Part shown: positions 23,438-32,115 of the stretch, piece by piece
Numbering within the stretch: the first letter of the stretch is position 1
How the letters are laid out: every line of letters begins with the position of its first letter
Source of the DNA: an uncultured Bacteroidales bacterium
GTDB lineage: Bacteria; Bacteroidota; Bacteroidia; Bacteroidales; Paludibacteraceae
DNA length: 43,317 bases
Assembly (NCBI GenBank): GCA_902774995.1
Contig: CACYKR010000006.1
Coordinates: forward strand, 1 to 43,317
Reading direction: 5' to 3'
Translations under genes and position numbers: made by a program
Notes under the pieces: generated by a model
What the model was told of the DNA's origin: nothing
The model's database searches: none
What the model saw: only the letters and a program-made list of their open reading frames with translations

Positions 23438-24816
23438 ACCTCCTGTTATCCATATTATTGTCTATCCATCTCCTGACGGGTCACCCGATCACGGGGCAGG
23501 CGAATATGTCCGTGCTGGTGCAGAATCTCAACACGGGCGAGGTCATTGATGAGTACCGTTCGGACAAGGTGGTGCCGCCTGCTTCGGTGATGAAGCTGCT
23601 GACGACTGCCGCCGCGTTGGAGATGATGGGACCCGGATTCCGGTTCCCTACTGTCCTGGAGTACACCGGCACGATAGAGGGCGGCGTGCTCAACGGAGAC
23701 CTCTATATCCGCGGAGGATGCGACCCTTCGCTGGGTTGGAAAGGACGGAACGCGTTCCTCACCCAATGGGTGAAAGCCGTGAGAGAGGCGGGTATCCGAC
23801 GTATCCGGGGAGCGGTGATAGCCGATATGACGATGCTGGACGGAGAAGCGCAGAACCCCAACTGGCTCTGCGAGGACGCGGGAAACTACTACGCCCCCGG
23901 TATCTTCGCACTCAATTATTACGGCAATACGATGAATATCGTGCTCCAAAGCGGTGCGCCGGGAACGGTGGCAAAAGTAATCAAGACCGAACCCGAAGTG
24001 GAGGATATATGTTTCATCAACCATGTACGGTGCGACAAGATTACCTACGACGGCGCTTTCGTCAGCGGTCTGCCGTACAGCCGCGAGCGATACCTCACCG
24101 GAGCGGTGCCTTCCAATCTTGGTACGTTCGGTGTTAAAGGAGACCTGCCGAACCCCGGACTGCTCCTGGCGCGTCATTTTACCGACAGGCTGCGGGAGGC
24201 GGGCGTAGAGGTATGGAGAGACGCTGCCTATCTCGCCGATTACAACCCGCTGACACCTCCCCGGACGGAGCTGTATATCCATTATTCGGAGCCGCTATCG
24301 GAAATCATCAAGGAGACCAATATCAACAGCAACAACCTCTATGCGGAAGCGCTGTTCCGGTATCTGGGTAGCCGTTATACCCTGCCCGGTACAATCCATA
24401 ACAGCCAGGACCTGCTGCGTGACTACTGGCGCCGCAGGGGCGTGAATGTGCAGAACGCGATTATCAAAGACGGCTGCGGTCTGGCGCCGCAGGACGCCGT
24501 CAGTGCAAGGGCGTTCGTTCAGCTGCTGGCGGCGATGTACAAGAGCCCGAACGCCGGGGCGTGGATGGAGTCGCTGCCCGTCAGCGGAAAGAGCGGAACA
24601 CTGACTTCGCTCTGCCCAAAGACCCCTCTTGAGGGTCGCATACATGCGAAAAGCGGTACAATCGCGGGAACAAAGAACTTCGCGGGATATATCGACATGC
24701 CTAACGGAGACACATGGGTCTTCGCTATCCTCATCAACTCCGCCCCCGGCAAAGCGAAGAATATACAAACTGTTATCCAGCAATACCTGTTAGATGTATA
24801 TAGAACGCACAGATAG
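23434..24816 (+). CDS. dacB: D-alanyl-D-alanine carboxypeptidase/endopeptidase (PBP4, DacB type)
   Basis: 460 residues. A short hydrophobic N-terminus (LLLSILLSIHLLTG) acts as signal peptide if translation begins at the TTG at 23434; the first ATG (23506) would remove it. No ATG is available upstream because the spacer repeat ends in this TTG. Penicillin-binding motifs of the S13 family are present: SxxK in PPASVMKLL near 50, SxN in NINSNNLYAEAL near 296, and KSG in RIHAKSGTIAGTKNFAGY near 405. It trims or cuts peptidoglycan cross-links in the periplasm. It overlaps birA by 23 bases. Confidence 0.9.
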   Translation: MNLLLSILLSIHLLTGHPITGQANMSVLVQNLNTGEVIDEYRSDKVVPPASVMKLLTTAAALEMMGPGFRFPTVLEYTGTIEGGVLNGDLYIRGGCDPSLGWKGRNAFLTQWVKAVREAGIRRIRGAVIADMTMLDGEAQNPNWLCEDAGNYYAPGIFALNYYGNTMNIVLQSGAPGTVAKVIKTEPEVEDICFINHVRCDKITYDGAFVSGLPYSRERYLTGAVPSNLGTFGVKGDLPNPGLLLARHFTDRLREAGVEVWRDAAYLADYNPLTPPRTELYIHYSEPLSEIIKETNINSNNLYAEALFRYLGSRYTLPGTIHNSQDLLRDYWRRRGVNVQNAIIKDGCGLAPQDAVSARAFVQLLAAMYKSPNAGAWMESLPVSGKSGTLTSLCPKTPLEGRIHAKSGTIAGTKNFAGYIDMPNGDTWVFAILINSAPGKAKNIQTVIQQYLLDVYRTHR

Positions 24817-25594
24817 TACCAACACGCTCATGAAAGCAATGCTGGCGCGAGGTGAATGGCACGAAGGAGAAAGACTCCTACGCGCAGGCTTTCAGACGGC
24901 GGGAAGAGGACAGACCGGAAACGGTTGGGAGAGCGAGGAAGGAAAGAACCTGCTCTGCTCCGTTTTATTGAACTCTCAGCATTCAGCCGTCAGTGAGGCA
25001 AGACCTGCTTTCTATCTCAACGTCCTTGTCTCCGTAGCGGTGCATAGAATTCTCAATTCTCAACTCTCAATTCTCAATTCTCAATTAGCCATCAAGTGGC
25101 CCAACGACATCTATTATGGAGACAGGAAGATAGCAGGCATACTGATAGAAAACGCCATCATCGGCAGCGAGTTGAAGTACGCCGTTGCCGGTATAGGGCT
25201 CAATGTGAACCAGACGGTTTTCGTCTCCAATGCCCCTAATCCCGTCTCGCTCAAGATGATTGACGGAGAGGAACGGGACATAGAGACCCTGTCTCGCTTG
25301 CTCATGACCGAAATAGAGACAACCGAGCAGCAGAGCCCGGAGGAAGTATGGCGTTATTACAAAGCACACTTATACCGCCACGAGGGATTCTGGCGCTTTA
25401 TAGAAAGAGAAGTGAGCATTGCGCCCACCATGAACTACTCCCCCTCTCTTGAGGAGAGGGACGGGGAGAGGTTTGATAAGTCACCTTTCCTCGCCCGCAT
25501 CGCAGATATCCTGCCAGACGGAGAGATCGTCCTGCAAGACCAACAGGGTAAAGAACGAAAATACCACTTCAAACAAGTGCGATACGTTTTATAA
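24794..25594 (+). CDS. birA: biotin--[acetyl-CoA-carboxylase] ligase
   Basis: A 266-residue monofunctional ligase without an N-terminal DNA-binding domain. ERTDSTNTLMKAML (residues 4-17), AGRGQTGNGWES near 36-47 (biotinyl-AMP binding), AIKWPNDIYYGDRKIAGIL near 99-117 and VAGIGLNVNQ near 134-143 are diagnostic. It activates biotin with ATP and attaches it to carboxyl carrier protein. Two segments are repeat-derived: residues about 84-98 (ILNSQLSILNSQL) and about 215-229 (SPSLEERDGERF). Both motifs' flanks are intact, so function is probably kept. Confidence 0.9.
   Translation: MYIERTDSTNTLMKAMLARGEWHEGERLLRAGFQTAGRGQTGNGWESEEGKNLLCSVLLNSQHSAVSEARPAFYLNVLVSVAVHRILNSQLSILNSQLAIKWPNDIYYGDRKIAGILIENAIIGSELKYAVAGIGLNVNQTVFVSNAPNPVSLKMIDGEERDIETLSRLLMTEIETTEQQSPEEVWRYYKAHLYRHEGFWRFIEREVSIAPTMNYSPSLEERDGERFDKSPFLARIADILPDGEIVLQDQQGKERKYHFKQVRYVL
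25045..25088. repeat. in-frame CAATTCT repeat inside birA
   Basis: Five units of CTCAATT(CT) run together and encode Asn-Ser-Gln-Leu repeats just before the WPND motif. Shorter related units lie at 24968-24990. Confidence 0.75.
25436..25479. repeat. in-frame CCCCTCT/AGAGGGG palindrome inside birA
   Basis: CCCCCTCTCTTGAGGAGAGG followed by a GACGGGGAGAGG tail encodes about residues 215-229. It belongs with the C/G-rich palindromic repeats at 11711 and 39282. Confidence 0.65.
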
Positions 25595-25635
25595 AATACA
25601 AGATATTAATTATTCATTATTAATTATTCATTATA
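25595..25635. repeat. spacer of ATTAATTATTCATT repeats
   Basis: Two TTAATTATTCATTAT units fill the gap between birA and rfbB. Confidence 0.65.
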
Positions 25636-26769
25636 ATGCAAAGCATCATCATCACCGGCGGAGCCGGATTTATCGGAAGCCATGTAGTACGGCTCTTTGT
25701 GAACAAGTACCCCGAGTACCGCATTATCAATGTGGATAAACTGACGTATGCCGGCAACCTTGCCAACCTCAAGGACATCGAGGACAAGCCTAACTACCGC
25801 TTCGTGCGTGCCGACATCTGCGATTTTGACACCATCTACGCCCTCATGCAGGAGGAGCACGTGACGGGCGTCATCCATCTGGCGGCGGAGAGCCACGTGG
25901 ACCGCTCCATCAAAGACCCCTTCACCTTCGCCCGCACCAACGTCATGGGCACCCTCTCCATGCTGCAGGCTGCCAAACTGTATTGGGAGTCCCTGCCGGA
26001 GAAATACGAGGGCAAGCGGTTCTATCATATTTCCACCGATGAGGTCTATGGGGCGCTGGCGCTGACCCATCCCGAGGGCATTGAGCCGCCCTTCACCACC
26101 AAGGCGTCCTCCTCGGACCACCATCTGGCGTATGGCGAGGCTTTCTTCTACGAGACCACCAAGTACAACCCGCATTCGCCGTACTCCGCTTCGAAGGCTT
26201 CCAGTGACCATTTCGTACGGGCTTTCCATGACACCTATGGTATGCCGACCATCGTCACCAACTGCTCCAACAACTACGGTCCCTACCAGTTCCCGGAGAA
26301 ACTGATCCCGCTCTTCATCAATAATATCCGCCATCGCAAACCGCTCCCTGTCTATGGCAAGGGCGAGAATGTCCGCGACTGGCTCTACGTGGAAGACCAC
26401 GCACGGGCGATAGACCTCATCTTCCATAAAGGCACGATCGCCGAGACCTATAACATCGGCGGTTTCAACGAGTGGAAGAATATTGATATCATCAAGACGG
26501 TTATCAAGACCGTGGACCGTCTGCTCGGTCGTCCCGAGGGCGCAGACCTCGATCTCATCACTTTCGTCACCGACCGCGCGGGACACGATATGCGATACGC
26601 CATTGACTCCACCAAACTGCAAAAAGAACTCGGTTGGGAGCCGAGCCTGCAGTTCGAGGAAGGTATCGAGAAGACCGTCCGCTGGTATCTTGATAACCAG
26701 GAATGGCTCGATAATATCACTTCGGGCGAGTACGAGAAATACTACGAGGAGATGTACAAAGGACGGTAA
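25636..26769 (+). CDS. rfbB: dTDP-glucose 4,6-dehydratase
   Basis: A 377-residue extended short-chain dehydrogenase that turns dTDP-glucose into dTDP-4-keto-6-deoxyglucose for rhamnose and other deoxysugars. GGAGFIGSHVVRLF (residues 7-20) binds NAD; HLAAESHVDRSI near 80-91, STDEVYGAL near 133 (active-site Asp-Glu), YSASKASSDHFVRAF near 184 (YxxxK) and NCSNNYGPYQFPEKLIP near 211-227 are family marks. No other rfb gene is next to it in the window. A clean terminator follows. Confidence 0.95.
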   Translation: MQSIIITGGAGFIGSHVVRLFVNKYPEYRIINVDKLTYAGNLANLKDIEDKPNYRFVRADICDFDTIYALMQEEHVTGVIHLAAESHVDRSIKDPFTFARTNVMGTLSMLQAAKLYWESLPEKYEGKRFYHISTDEVYGALALTHPEGIEPPFTTKASSSDHHLAYGEAFFYETTKYNPHSPYSASKASSDHFVRAFHDTYGMPTIVTNCSNNYGPYQFPEKLIPLFINNIRHRKPLPVYGKGENVRDWLYVEDHARAIDLIFHKGTIAETYNIGGFNEWKNIDIIKTVIKTVDRLLGRPEGADLDLITFVTDRAGHDMRYAIDSTKLQKELGWEPSLQFEEGIEKTVRWYLDNQEWLDNITSGEYEKYYEEMYKGR

Positions 26770-26775
26770 ACAAAA

Positions 26776-26799
26776 GGGACGCTCGAGGGCGTCCTTTTT
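26776..26799 (+). terminator. bidirectional Rho-independent terminator between rfbB and the AraC gene
   Basis: A GGACGC/GCGTCC stem with a six-base loop is followed by TTTTT and preceded by AAAA, so it serves both converging genes. Confidence 0.8.
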
Positions 26800-26813
26800 G
26801 ATGGAGTATATGC

Positions 26814-27659
26814 TTATCCTACGCGGTAGGCCTTCGGCGTGACGCCTACGTGGGATTTGAAGAAACGGTTGAAAAACGCCACATTGTCAAATCCCAGGCT
26901 GAGGGCGATTTCTTTGATCTGGAGATTGGTAATCTTGAGCTGGCTCTTGGCGTCGGTGATGATCGCTTCGATGATGATGTCTCCCGCCGTACGGTCCCCG
27001 ACGGATTTGATGGTGGAGCAGAGGTGGGGAAGCGTGAGCCGCATAGCCTCGGCATACTGGCTCACGTGGTGCCACTCGTGGTAGTGCTTCAGCACGAGTT
27101 GGCAGTATTCCTGATAGATCTCCGTCTTGCGGTCCATGGGTTTGACGAGGTACTCGTCCTGCTCATGGGCGTATTTGGCGTAACTGGTCTGGAGAAGGTT
27201 GAAGATATGTACCATCTTCTCCGTATCCAGCATTGTCGGCTCGGCGTTGAGTGCCGCTACGATGGTGTCGTACATCGAGCATAGCACTTTCGCGTGGTTT
27301 TCGCTCACGCTGATCTTGGGTGAGTGGAGCTGCAGGGCCTTGAGCGACATACGGTTGTTTACCGTGTGTTTCTCCAAAAACGAGCTGCCGAAGACGACCC
27401 AATATACGAGCGCGTCCTCCGAGGTCTCGCGGATGAGGAAGAAACTGCCGGGCTCTAACAGCAGAATATCATTGGTTTTGAATTCGTAATCCGTCACGTT
27501 GATGGTAGCGTGTGCCGTGCCGCGCACCAGCATGGCGTACACGCCGCATTTGATCTTGCACGGGAAACGGCCGTATTCGTTCATCAACTTGCCGCTGGCA
27601 TCACCGATCATGTAATCGCCGTACGGACAATCTACAATAGGGATATTATTCTCTTTCAT
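26814..27659 (-). CDS. AraC-family transcriptional regulator
   Basis: 281 residues from the ATG at 27659. The longer open frame is excluded because it begins upstream of the consensus promoter (27686-27717). The N-terminal half resembles a cupin-like ligand domain (CGVYAMLVRGTAHATINV near 38-55, ILLLEPGSFFLIRE near 65). The C-terminal about 100 residues hold two helix-turn-helix units, the second with IKEIALSLGFDNVAFFNRFFKSHVGVTPKAYR near the end (given here as the family signature region). The regulated genes are not evident: it has its own promoter and faces rfbB convergently. Confidence 0.88.
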   Translation of the reverse strand: MKENNIPIVDCPYGDYMIGDASGKLMNEYGRFPCKIKCGVYAMLVRGTAHATINVTDYEFKTNDILLLEPGSFFLIRETSEDALVYWVVFGSSFLEKHTVNNRMSLKALQLHSPKISVSENHAKVLCSMYDTIVAALNAEPTMLDTEKMVHIFNLLQTSYAKYAHEQDEYLVKPMDRKTEIYQEYCQLVLKHYHEWHHVSQYAEAMRLTLPHLCSTIKSVGDRTAGDIIIEAIITDAKSQLKITNLQIKEIALSLGFDNVAFFNRFFKSHVGVTPKAYRVG

Positions 27660-27685
27660 CTTAATAAAAGTACTAAAATCGGGTG

Positions 27686-27717
27686 CAAAGATAGTACTTT
27701 TTTTTGAAATATGCAAA
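27686..27717 (-). promoter_or_regulatory. Bacteroidetes promoter of the AraC gene
   Basis: On the minus strand TTTG (27717-27714), 20 bases, TATCTTTG (27693-27686). The ATG follows after a leader of about 20 bases. Confidence 0.75.
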
Positions 27718-27784
27718 TAAATGAATATTTTTTTAGACAAAAGTAGAAAGTAGAAAGACAAAAGAGAAAGACCAAAAACAAAAA

Positions 27785-27808
27785 GAGGAACCGCTATTGC
27801 AGTTCCTC
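27785..27808 (-). terminator. Rho-independent terminator of rpsT
   Basis: A 10-bp stem with an AATA loop (one G-U pair) is followed on the minus strand by TTTTTGTTTTTGG. It lies 22 bases after the rpsT stop. Confidence 0.85.
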
Positions 27809-27829
27809 CGTTTGACCTTTGCGTATTGG

Positions 27830-28084
27830 TTACGCCATTTTGTTTACAAAGCGAGCCAGTTTCGATTTGAGGTTGGCAGCCTTGTTGTTGTGGATAATGT
27901 GGCGTTTAGCCAACTTGTCCAGCATCGAGCTTACCTTCGGCAGTGCAGCTGCAGCTGCTGCTTTGTCGGTAGTCTTGCGCAAGTCACGCACAGCGTTACG
28001 TGCGGTTTTAGCGTAGTAATGGTTGTGTGCTTTGCGCGCAGCCGTCTGGCGAATACGCTTCAAAGAGCTTTTATGGTTTGCCAT
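27830..28084 (-). CDS. rpsT: 30S ribosomal protein S20
   Basis: An 84-residue lysine/alanine-rich protein, [20 protein letters not shown] then NRVNKMA-like end (ARFVNKMA), characteristic of S20, which binds 16S rRNA early in small-subunit assembly. No own promoter is clear; it may be read from the tRNA-Glu promoter 200 bases upstream. The leader 28085-28198 contains GC-rich inverted repeats (GCCC...GGGC near 28105-28132) that could carry the autoregulation known for S20 in other bacteria; that is inference. Confidence 0.95.
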   Translation of the reverse strand: MANHKSSLKRIRQTAARKAHNHYYAKTARNAVRDLRKTTDKAAAAAALPKVSSMLDKLAKRHIIHNNKAANLKSKLARFVNKMA

Positions 28085-28198
28085 GTTCTTTGTTTGTTTT
28101 ATCGCCCATATATGGTTTATACCGTTTCCGGGCGGGTTTTTAGTAATATCCCTTGGCGATGAGAGGAAAAGCCTCGGGACGTGACTTTAGGGAAGGTC

Positions 28199-28273
28199 TG
28201 GTAGTGCCAAGGGGAATCGAACCCCTATTGCAAGAATGAAAATCTTGAGTACTAACCGTTATACGATGGCACC
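28199..28273 (-). tRNA. tRNA-Glu (anticodon TTC)
   Basis: Read on the minus strand from 28273 to 28202 with an encoded CCA at 28201-28199. The acceptor arms GGTGCCA and TGGCACT pair, the anticodon stem CAAGA/TCTTG encloses TTTTCAT with anticodon TTC, and the T arm contains GGTTCGATTCC. It decodes GAA and GAG. A consensus promoter is 18 bases upstream. Confidence 0.95.
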
Positions 28274-28290
28274 GCGCTCAAAAGCGGGTG

Positions 28291-28322
28291 CAAAGGTACA
28301 ACAATTTTTTGAATTGACCAAA
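28291..28322 (-). promoter_or_regulatory. Bacteroidetes promoter of tRNA-Glu and probably rpsT
   Basis: On the minus strand TTTG (28322-28319), 20 bases, TACCTTTG (28298-28291). Confidence 0.75.
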
Positions 28323-28338
28323 TATTTTTGCATTTTTT

Positions 28339-29322
28339 TTATTCTGAGGTGCGTTTTTGTACCCAAAACGCTAAATATTCCTGCTCCGGCTGTCCCGGAG
28401 TGGGGATAAATTCAATAACCGGCGGTTGATGGTTGAGCAATCCCAGAGCTTCCATGTCCATGATTGTAGAGTAACCGGAACGGACGATGATGTGCTTCGC
28501 CCCCAAGAGAGCAGATGCCAATTCTTTATCCCCCATAGATGGTACGATTGTCAAATTGCCTCGTTTGATACGTGTGTTCGGCCGATGCAACAGTCCCTGG
28601 ACGATAAGCACTTGCTCTGCTGAGTTTTGATACCGCGCGGTGATCTCGCTCTCCAGCAGCGTACGATGCGGTTCGAGACCGGAGAGAACGGCGACGGTGG
28701 AGTAACTCGGAGAGTTCAGATTATTCTGATTAATCGGATTATTCTGAAACCGGCTCAATGGCCCGATATATTGTCCCTTGTCCCTTGTCCATTGTCCCTT
28801 TTGGGGGTGGCTCAGTTCGCCGGCAAGGCTCTGTTCGAAATCCTCGTAATCGGGGACCCACACCTTATTATATCGCGTGTATATACGCGCGTGTATCTTG
28901 GCGGCGATAGGTTCAGCCCACCGCCAGCCTTCGGGCAGACGGATATGCAGCTGGTGGGTGAGATAGACGCATTCCGTATGCCGGCTGTAGAGACCGAAAC
29001 GGTTGTCGGAGACGACGCGGTCGATATGTTCCTCGCGCAGAACAGCCTGTAGCATGGTGTGGTCCTGTATCGCCCATCGGAGGAGTCGGGGAAGGGCTTT
29101 GATCATCGCCCATACCTGGCTCTTGCCTCTCCCGTAACGGAGGTGAAGCGGTGCTAGATAGACGTACCTCAGTCCGGGAAAATGACGCCGGAGGAGAGTC
29201 AGACTCTCGCCGTCGCCGCCGAGGATGACCTCATGGCCTTCGTCCAGAAAACGCTGAATGAGAGGTACGCAGCGACTGGCATGGCCGAGTCCCCAGTTTA
29301 ACGGTGCTACAAGAATGGTCAT
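28339..29322 (-). CDS. glycosyltransferase of the GT28/MurG-like fold
   Basis: 327 residues. The N-terminus ILVAPLNWGLGHASRCVPLI is the glycine-rich loop of GT-B enzymes; a second domain carries VLIVQGLLHRP near 230 and VRSGYSTIMDMEALG near 279-293, the nucleotide-sugar site region. Donor and acceptor are unknown. Residues about 173-201 (KGQWTRDKGQYIGPLSRF, then NNPINQNNLN) are written by short repeats (28722-28806) and fall in the inter-domain linker. It is the last gene of the minus-strand cluster that includes dnaG. Confidence 0.75.
   Translation of the reverse strand: MTILVAPLNWGLGHASRCVPLIQRFLDEGHEVILGGDGESLTLLRRHFPGLRYVYLAPLHLRYGRGKSQVWAMIKALPRLLRWAIQDHTMLQAVLREEHIDRVVSDNRFGLYSRHTECVYLTHQLHIRLPEGWRWAEPIAAKIHARIYTRYNKVWVPDYEDFEQSLAGELSHPQKGQWTRDKGQYIGPLSRFQNNPINQNNLNSPSYSTVAVLSGLEPHRTLLESEITARYQNSAEQVLIVQGLLHRPNTRIKRGNLTIVPSMGDKELASALLGAKHIIVRSGYSTIMDMEALGLLNHQPPVIEFIPTPGQPEQEYLAFWVQKRTSE
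28722..28806. repeat. in-frame repeats inside the glycosyltransferase gene
   Basis: Two types are adjacent: ATTATTCTGATTAATCGG with a second ATTATTCTGA (28730-28755), and CTTGTCCCTTGTCCATTGTC (28779-28798). Both look like the intergenic spacers elsewhere in this DNA. Confidence 0.65.
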
Positions 29323-29358
29323 TTTAGCAGAAAGACAAAAGTCGAAAGTAAAAAGCTA
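29323..29358. repeat. spacer of GTCGAAAGTAAAAAG type
   Basis: AGAAAGACAAAAGTCGAAAG lies between the radical SAM and glycosyltransferase genes. It matches the spacers at 7840-7868 and 21048-21075. Confidence 0.6.
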
Positions 29359-30138
29359 TCAGGCGGATATCTGGACATCGAAGCCCTTGGCCCTCAATGG
29401 TGCGGCGATACGCTCCATTTCTTCGCGGGAGATCTTCTCCAGGTGTTCCTCGGGTGTCTTGCGGTCGATTACATAGATCATGATTTGCTTGGGACGGAGC
29501 AGGTCCACCGCCTGGTACCACGCTTCCAGTTCGGAGGGGGTGGTGTTGTCAATCGGTAGCCCGTCATGTTCGCCGCGTAGGAAACAGGTCTGCAGGGTGA
29601 AGGCGCCGTCGAACTGCGCGAGCCATTCCATGATCCGCGCTACCGTCAGCCCTTTGTTGACCGGCAGGTCTATCCGGCGCATCATGGTGTCGGTGGCGGC
29701 ATCGAGTTTGAGAATCCGGTTGTCGCACCGTTTGAGTGCGGCTACAACGTCCGCCCTGCCTAACTGGGTGGAGTTGGACAGGACGCTTACCTTCGCCGAA
29801 GGGCAGTACCTGTCCCGCAGGGCGCAGGTGTCCTCGATGATACCCTCGAAATCGGGGTGCAGGGTAGGCTCGCCGTTGCCGGAGAAAGTGATGACATCAA
29901 GACATTGACCATTTGGACATGTACCATTTATTATTTCCTGCAACTTCGTCTCCAGTGCCGTTTTCACTTCCTCGCGGGTGGGGAGAACGGGGTGTAGCAC
30001 AGGGCTGTTCCAGCCGCATTCGCAATAGACGCAGTTGAAGGTGCATAGTTTATGGTCCAGCGGCATGATCTCCATACCCAGACTCACGCCCAAACGGCGG
30101 CTGTGGATAGGTCCGTATACGATGTTTGGGAAAAGCAT
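29359..30138 (-). CDS. radical SAM protein
   Basis: 259 residues with the radical SAM cluster motif CTFNCVYCECG (Cys near 32, 36 and 39; CxxxCxxC) preceded by IHSRRLGVSLG, then TFSGNGEPTLHPDFEG near 85-100 and SNSTQLGR near 121. This matches a compact radical SAM group common in Bacteroidales, of unknown substrate. The stretch around residues 70-80 (NGTCPNGQCLDV) is encoded by spacer-like DNA (29893-29935). It lies after dnaG, with a short ATTGATGATT repeat between them (30139-30168). Confidence 0.75.
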   Translation of the reverse strand: MLFPNIVYGPIHSRRLGVSLGMEIMPLDHKLCTFNCVYCECGWNSPVLHPVLPTREEVKTALETKLQEIINGTCPNGQCLDVITFSGNGEPTLHPDFEGIIEDTCALRDRYCPSAKVSVLSNSTQLGRADVVAALKRCDNRILKLDAATDTMMRRIDLPVNKGLTVARIMEWLAQFDGAFTLQTCFLRGEHDGLPIDNTTPSELEAWYQAVDLLRPKQIMIYVIDRKTPEEHLEKISREEMERIAAPLRAKGFDVQISA

Positions 30139-30168
30139 ATTGATGATTGCAGATTGATGATTGATGAT
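30139..30168. repeat. spacer of ATTGATGATT repeats
   Basis: ATTGATGATTGCAGATTGAT followed by another GATTGATGATT unit fills the gap between dnaG and the radical SAM gene. Confidence 0.6.
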
Positions 30169-32115
30169 TTAGACATTTATAACCCTGTTGCCGAGCCGTT
30201 TGCAGATCTCGTTGCGTTGTTCCAGGAGCAGGGGGTGGTGCTGCAGAAGGGTCATCTGGGTGTCTATATCCCCTTTCTCCTGCGCCTCTTTGAGCGCCTG
30301 CTCCAGTTGGTCGATCTGCATGTTGATGACCGTCAGTTTGATCTCGTATAGCAACCGCGCCGTCAGGTCGCCTATCCGCTCGTCTTTGTCGGGTTTGGCA
30401 AACCGGTATTTCTCGGCAATCATCTCTACCGCCAAAGCGCTGACCTGCGGGTCGGGGTGGAACTTGTAGAACTGCTCCGCTTTGAATCCCTCCTCCTTGC
30501 TATGCCGTTTGAACTCGTCCATGATGGTCTGATAGACCGGCAGCGGCGGTTGTATCTCGTCGTTCTCCAGCGTACCGATTATCACGTCGCCGATGGAGTA
30601 AATCTCCCCGTCCCCTAACTCCACCTGCTGCTCGCCGTGACGGACAATCAGCTGGATAAGGTTGTAGTAGTTGCTTGCGAGCGGCGAACGGTCGTTCTCT
30701 GTCGGGGCTGCTACGGTGTTCTCATCCGTCTGCCCGGCAGCCTCGGTGCGTACCTCCTCATGCTCGCGGTTCTTGGTATCCTCTTCAATCTTCTTCTTGC
30801 GCAGGTTGATGACCTCGGTAGTCAGTACTTTCTCGCTTATATGCAGCCTCTCGGCACTGTCTTTGATATATACTTGGCGCGTGATCAGATCGGGGATGAC
30901 GGCGATGGTAGAGGTGATATCTTTGATGAGCGAGGCGCGTTTGTGGGGGTCGTCTCCGGCGTCCTTGCTCAGCAATGCCGACTTGAACCGGATAAAATCC
31001 GTCTGGTGCTCTTCGATATAGCGGATAAACTCCGTGGAGTCATGGCTCTGGGCGTAACTGTCGGGGTCCTCGCCGTCCGGCAGAAGTACCACTTTGACGT
31101 TAAACCCGGCCTCGAGGAACATGTCAATACCGCGTAACGCCGCGTGTATGCCGGCGGCGTCACCGTCATAGAGGACGGTGATATTGGACGTGAAGCGTTT
31201 GATGAGCCAAATCTGCGGTTTGGTGAGTGCCGTGCCGCCGCTGGCTACCACGTTCTCAATACCCGACTGGTGCATGGAGATGACGTCCATCTGCCCTTCC
31301 ACCAGGTAGCACATGTCCGCCCGGGCGATAGCCTGCTTGGCCTGGAAAAGCCCGTAGAGCTCGTTGGTCTTGGAGTAGATGATCGAGTCGGGGGAGTTGA
31401 CGTATTTGCCTACGTTCTCTTTCTTCTTGAGGATACGTCCGGCGAAGGCGACAGGCTTGCCGCTGACAGTGAAGATAGGGAATATCACGCGGTCGCGGAA
31501 GCGGTCGTACAGCCGTCCGTCTTCGCTCTTGCCTACCACACCTACGCCGATCTTGGTATCGACATTGTTGGTGATGAACTGCTCTTGGAAGCCTTTGGCC
31601 TTCAGTGCCTGCGCGAGCGGATTACCCCGCTCCGGCGAGTAGCCTAACTGGTATTTGCGGATGATGTCGTCCCTTAGTCCCCGTTCCCGGAAATAACTTA
31701 GACCGATAGCCTGACCCTCCGGGGTGTCCCAAAGCTGGGACTGGAACCATTTGTTGGCAAAATCATTGACCACGAACATCGACTCGCGGTTGTCCTGGCG
31801 CTGCTGCTCTTCGGCGGTCATTTCCCGCTCCGGTACGTCAATATGGTATTTCTTGCCTAACTGCTTGAGTGCCTCCACGTAGCTGCATTGCTCTATCTCC
31901 ATGACGAAACCCACGGCGTTGCCGCTCACACCGCAGCCGAAGCACTTGTATATACCTTTGGAGGGACTGACGGTGAACGAACCGGTCTTCTCGTTATGGA
32001 ACGGACAGAGCCCGATGAGGTTCGCCCCGCGCTTGCGGAGCGTGACATAATCGCCTACCACCTCTTCGATCTTCGCCGCAGCGTGGATGCGTTCTATGAC
32101 TTCGCGAGGGATCAT
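30169..32115 (-). CDS. dnaG: DNA primase
   Basis: A 648-residue primase that makes RNA primers for replication. The N-terminal zinc domain has CPFHNEKTGSF near 37 and YKCFGCGVSG near 57 (Cys-His-Cys-Cys). The catalytic core shows FRERGLRDDIIRKYQLGYSP near 131, VIFPIFTVSGKPVAFAGR near 212, then the TOPRIM region LVEGQMDVISMHQSGIENVVASGGTAL near 271 (quoted in part) and VLYDGDAAGIHAALRG near 312. The C-terminal part would bind DnaB helicase. Its ATG overlaps the upstream stop by one base (TGATG), so translation is coupled to the outer-membrane protein gene. Confidence 0.95.
   Translation of the reverse strand: MIPREVIERIHAAAKIEEVVGDYVTLRKRGANLIGLCPFHNEKTGSFTVSPSKGIYKCFGCGVSGNAVGFVMEIEQCSYVEALKQLGKKYHIDVPEREMTAEEQQRQDNRESMFVVNDFANKWFQSQLWDTPEGQAIGLSYFRERGLRDDIIRKYQLGYSPERGNPLAQALKAKGFQEQFITNNVDTKIGVGVVGKSEDGRLYDRFRDRVIFPIFTVSGKPVAFAGRILKKKENVGKYVNSPDSIIYSKTNELYGLFQAKQAIARADMCYLVEGQMDVISMHQSGIENVVASGGTALTKPQIWLIKRFTSNITVLYDGDAAGIHAALRGIDMFLEAGFNVKVVLLPDGEDPDSYAQSHDSTEFIRYIEEHQTDFIRFKSALLSKDAGDDPHKRASLIKDITSTIAVIPDLITRQVYIKDSAERLHISEKVLTTEVINLRKKKIEEDTKNREHEEVRTEAAGQTDENTVAAPTENDRSPLASNYYNLIQLIVRHGEQQVELGDGEIYSIGDVIIGTLENDEIQPPLPVYQTIMDEFKRHSKEEGFKAEQFYKFHPDPQVSALAVEMIAEKYRFAKPDKDERIGDLTARLLYEIKLTVINMQIDQLEQALKEAQEKGDIDTQMTLLQHHPLLLEQRNEICKRLGNRVINV

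Noticed and set aside
24620..24645. Repeat insertion in PBP4 (GACCCCTCTTGAGGGTC)
   Set aside because: The encoded TPLEGRIHAKSG is the normal family sequence before the KSG motif, so the palindrome is probably coincidental.
25045..25088. CRISPR-like array in birA
   Set aside because: Units are only about seven to nine bases, contiguous without spacers, and in frame within a coding gene; no cas genes are in the window.
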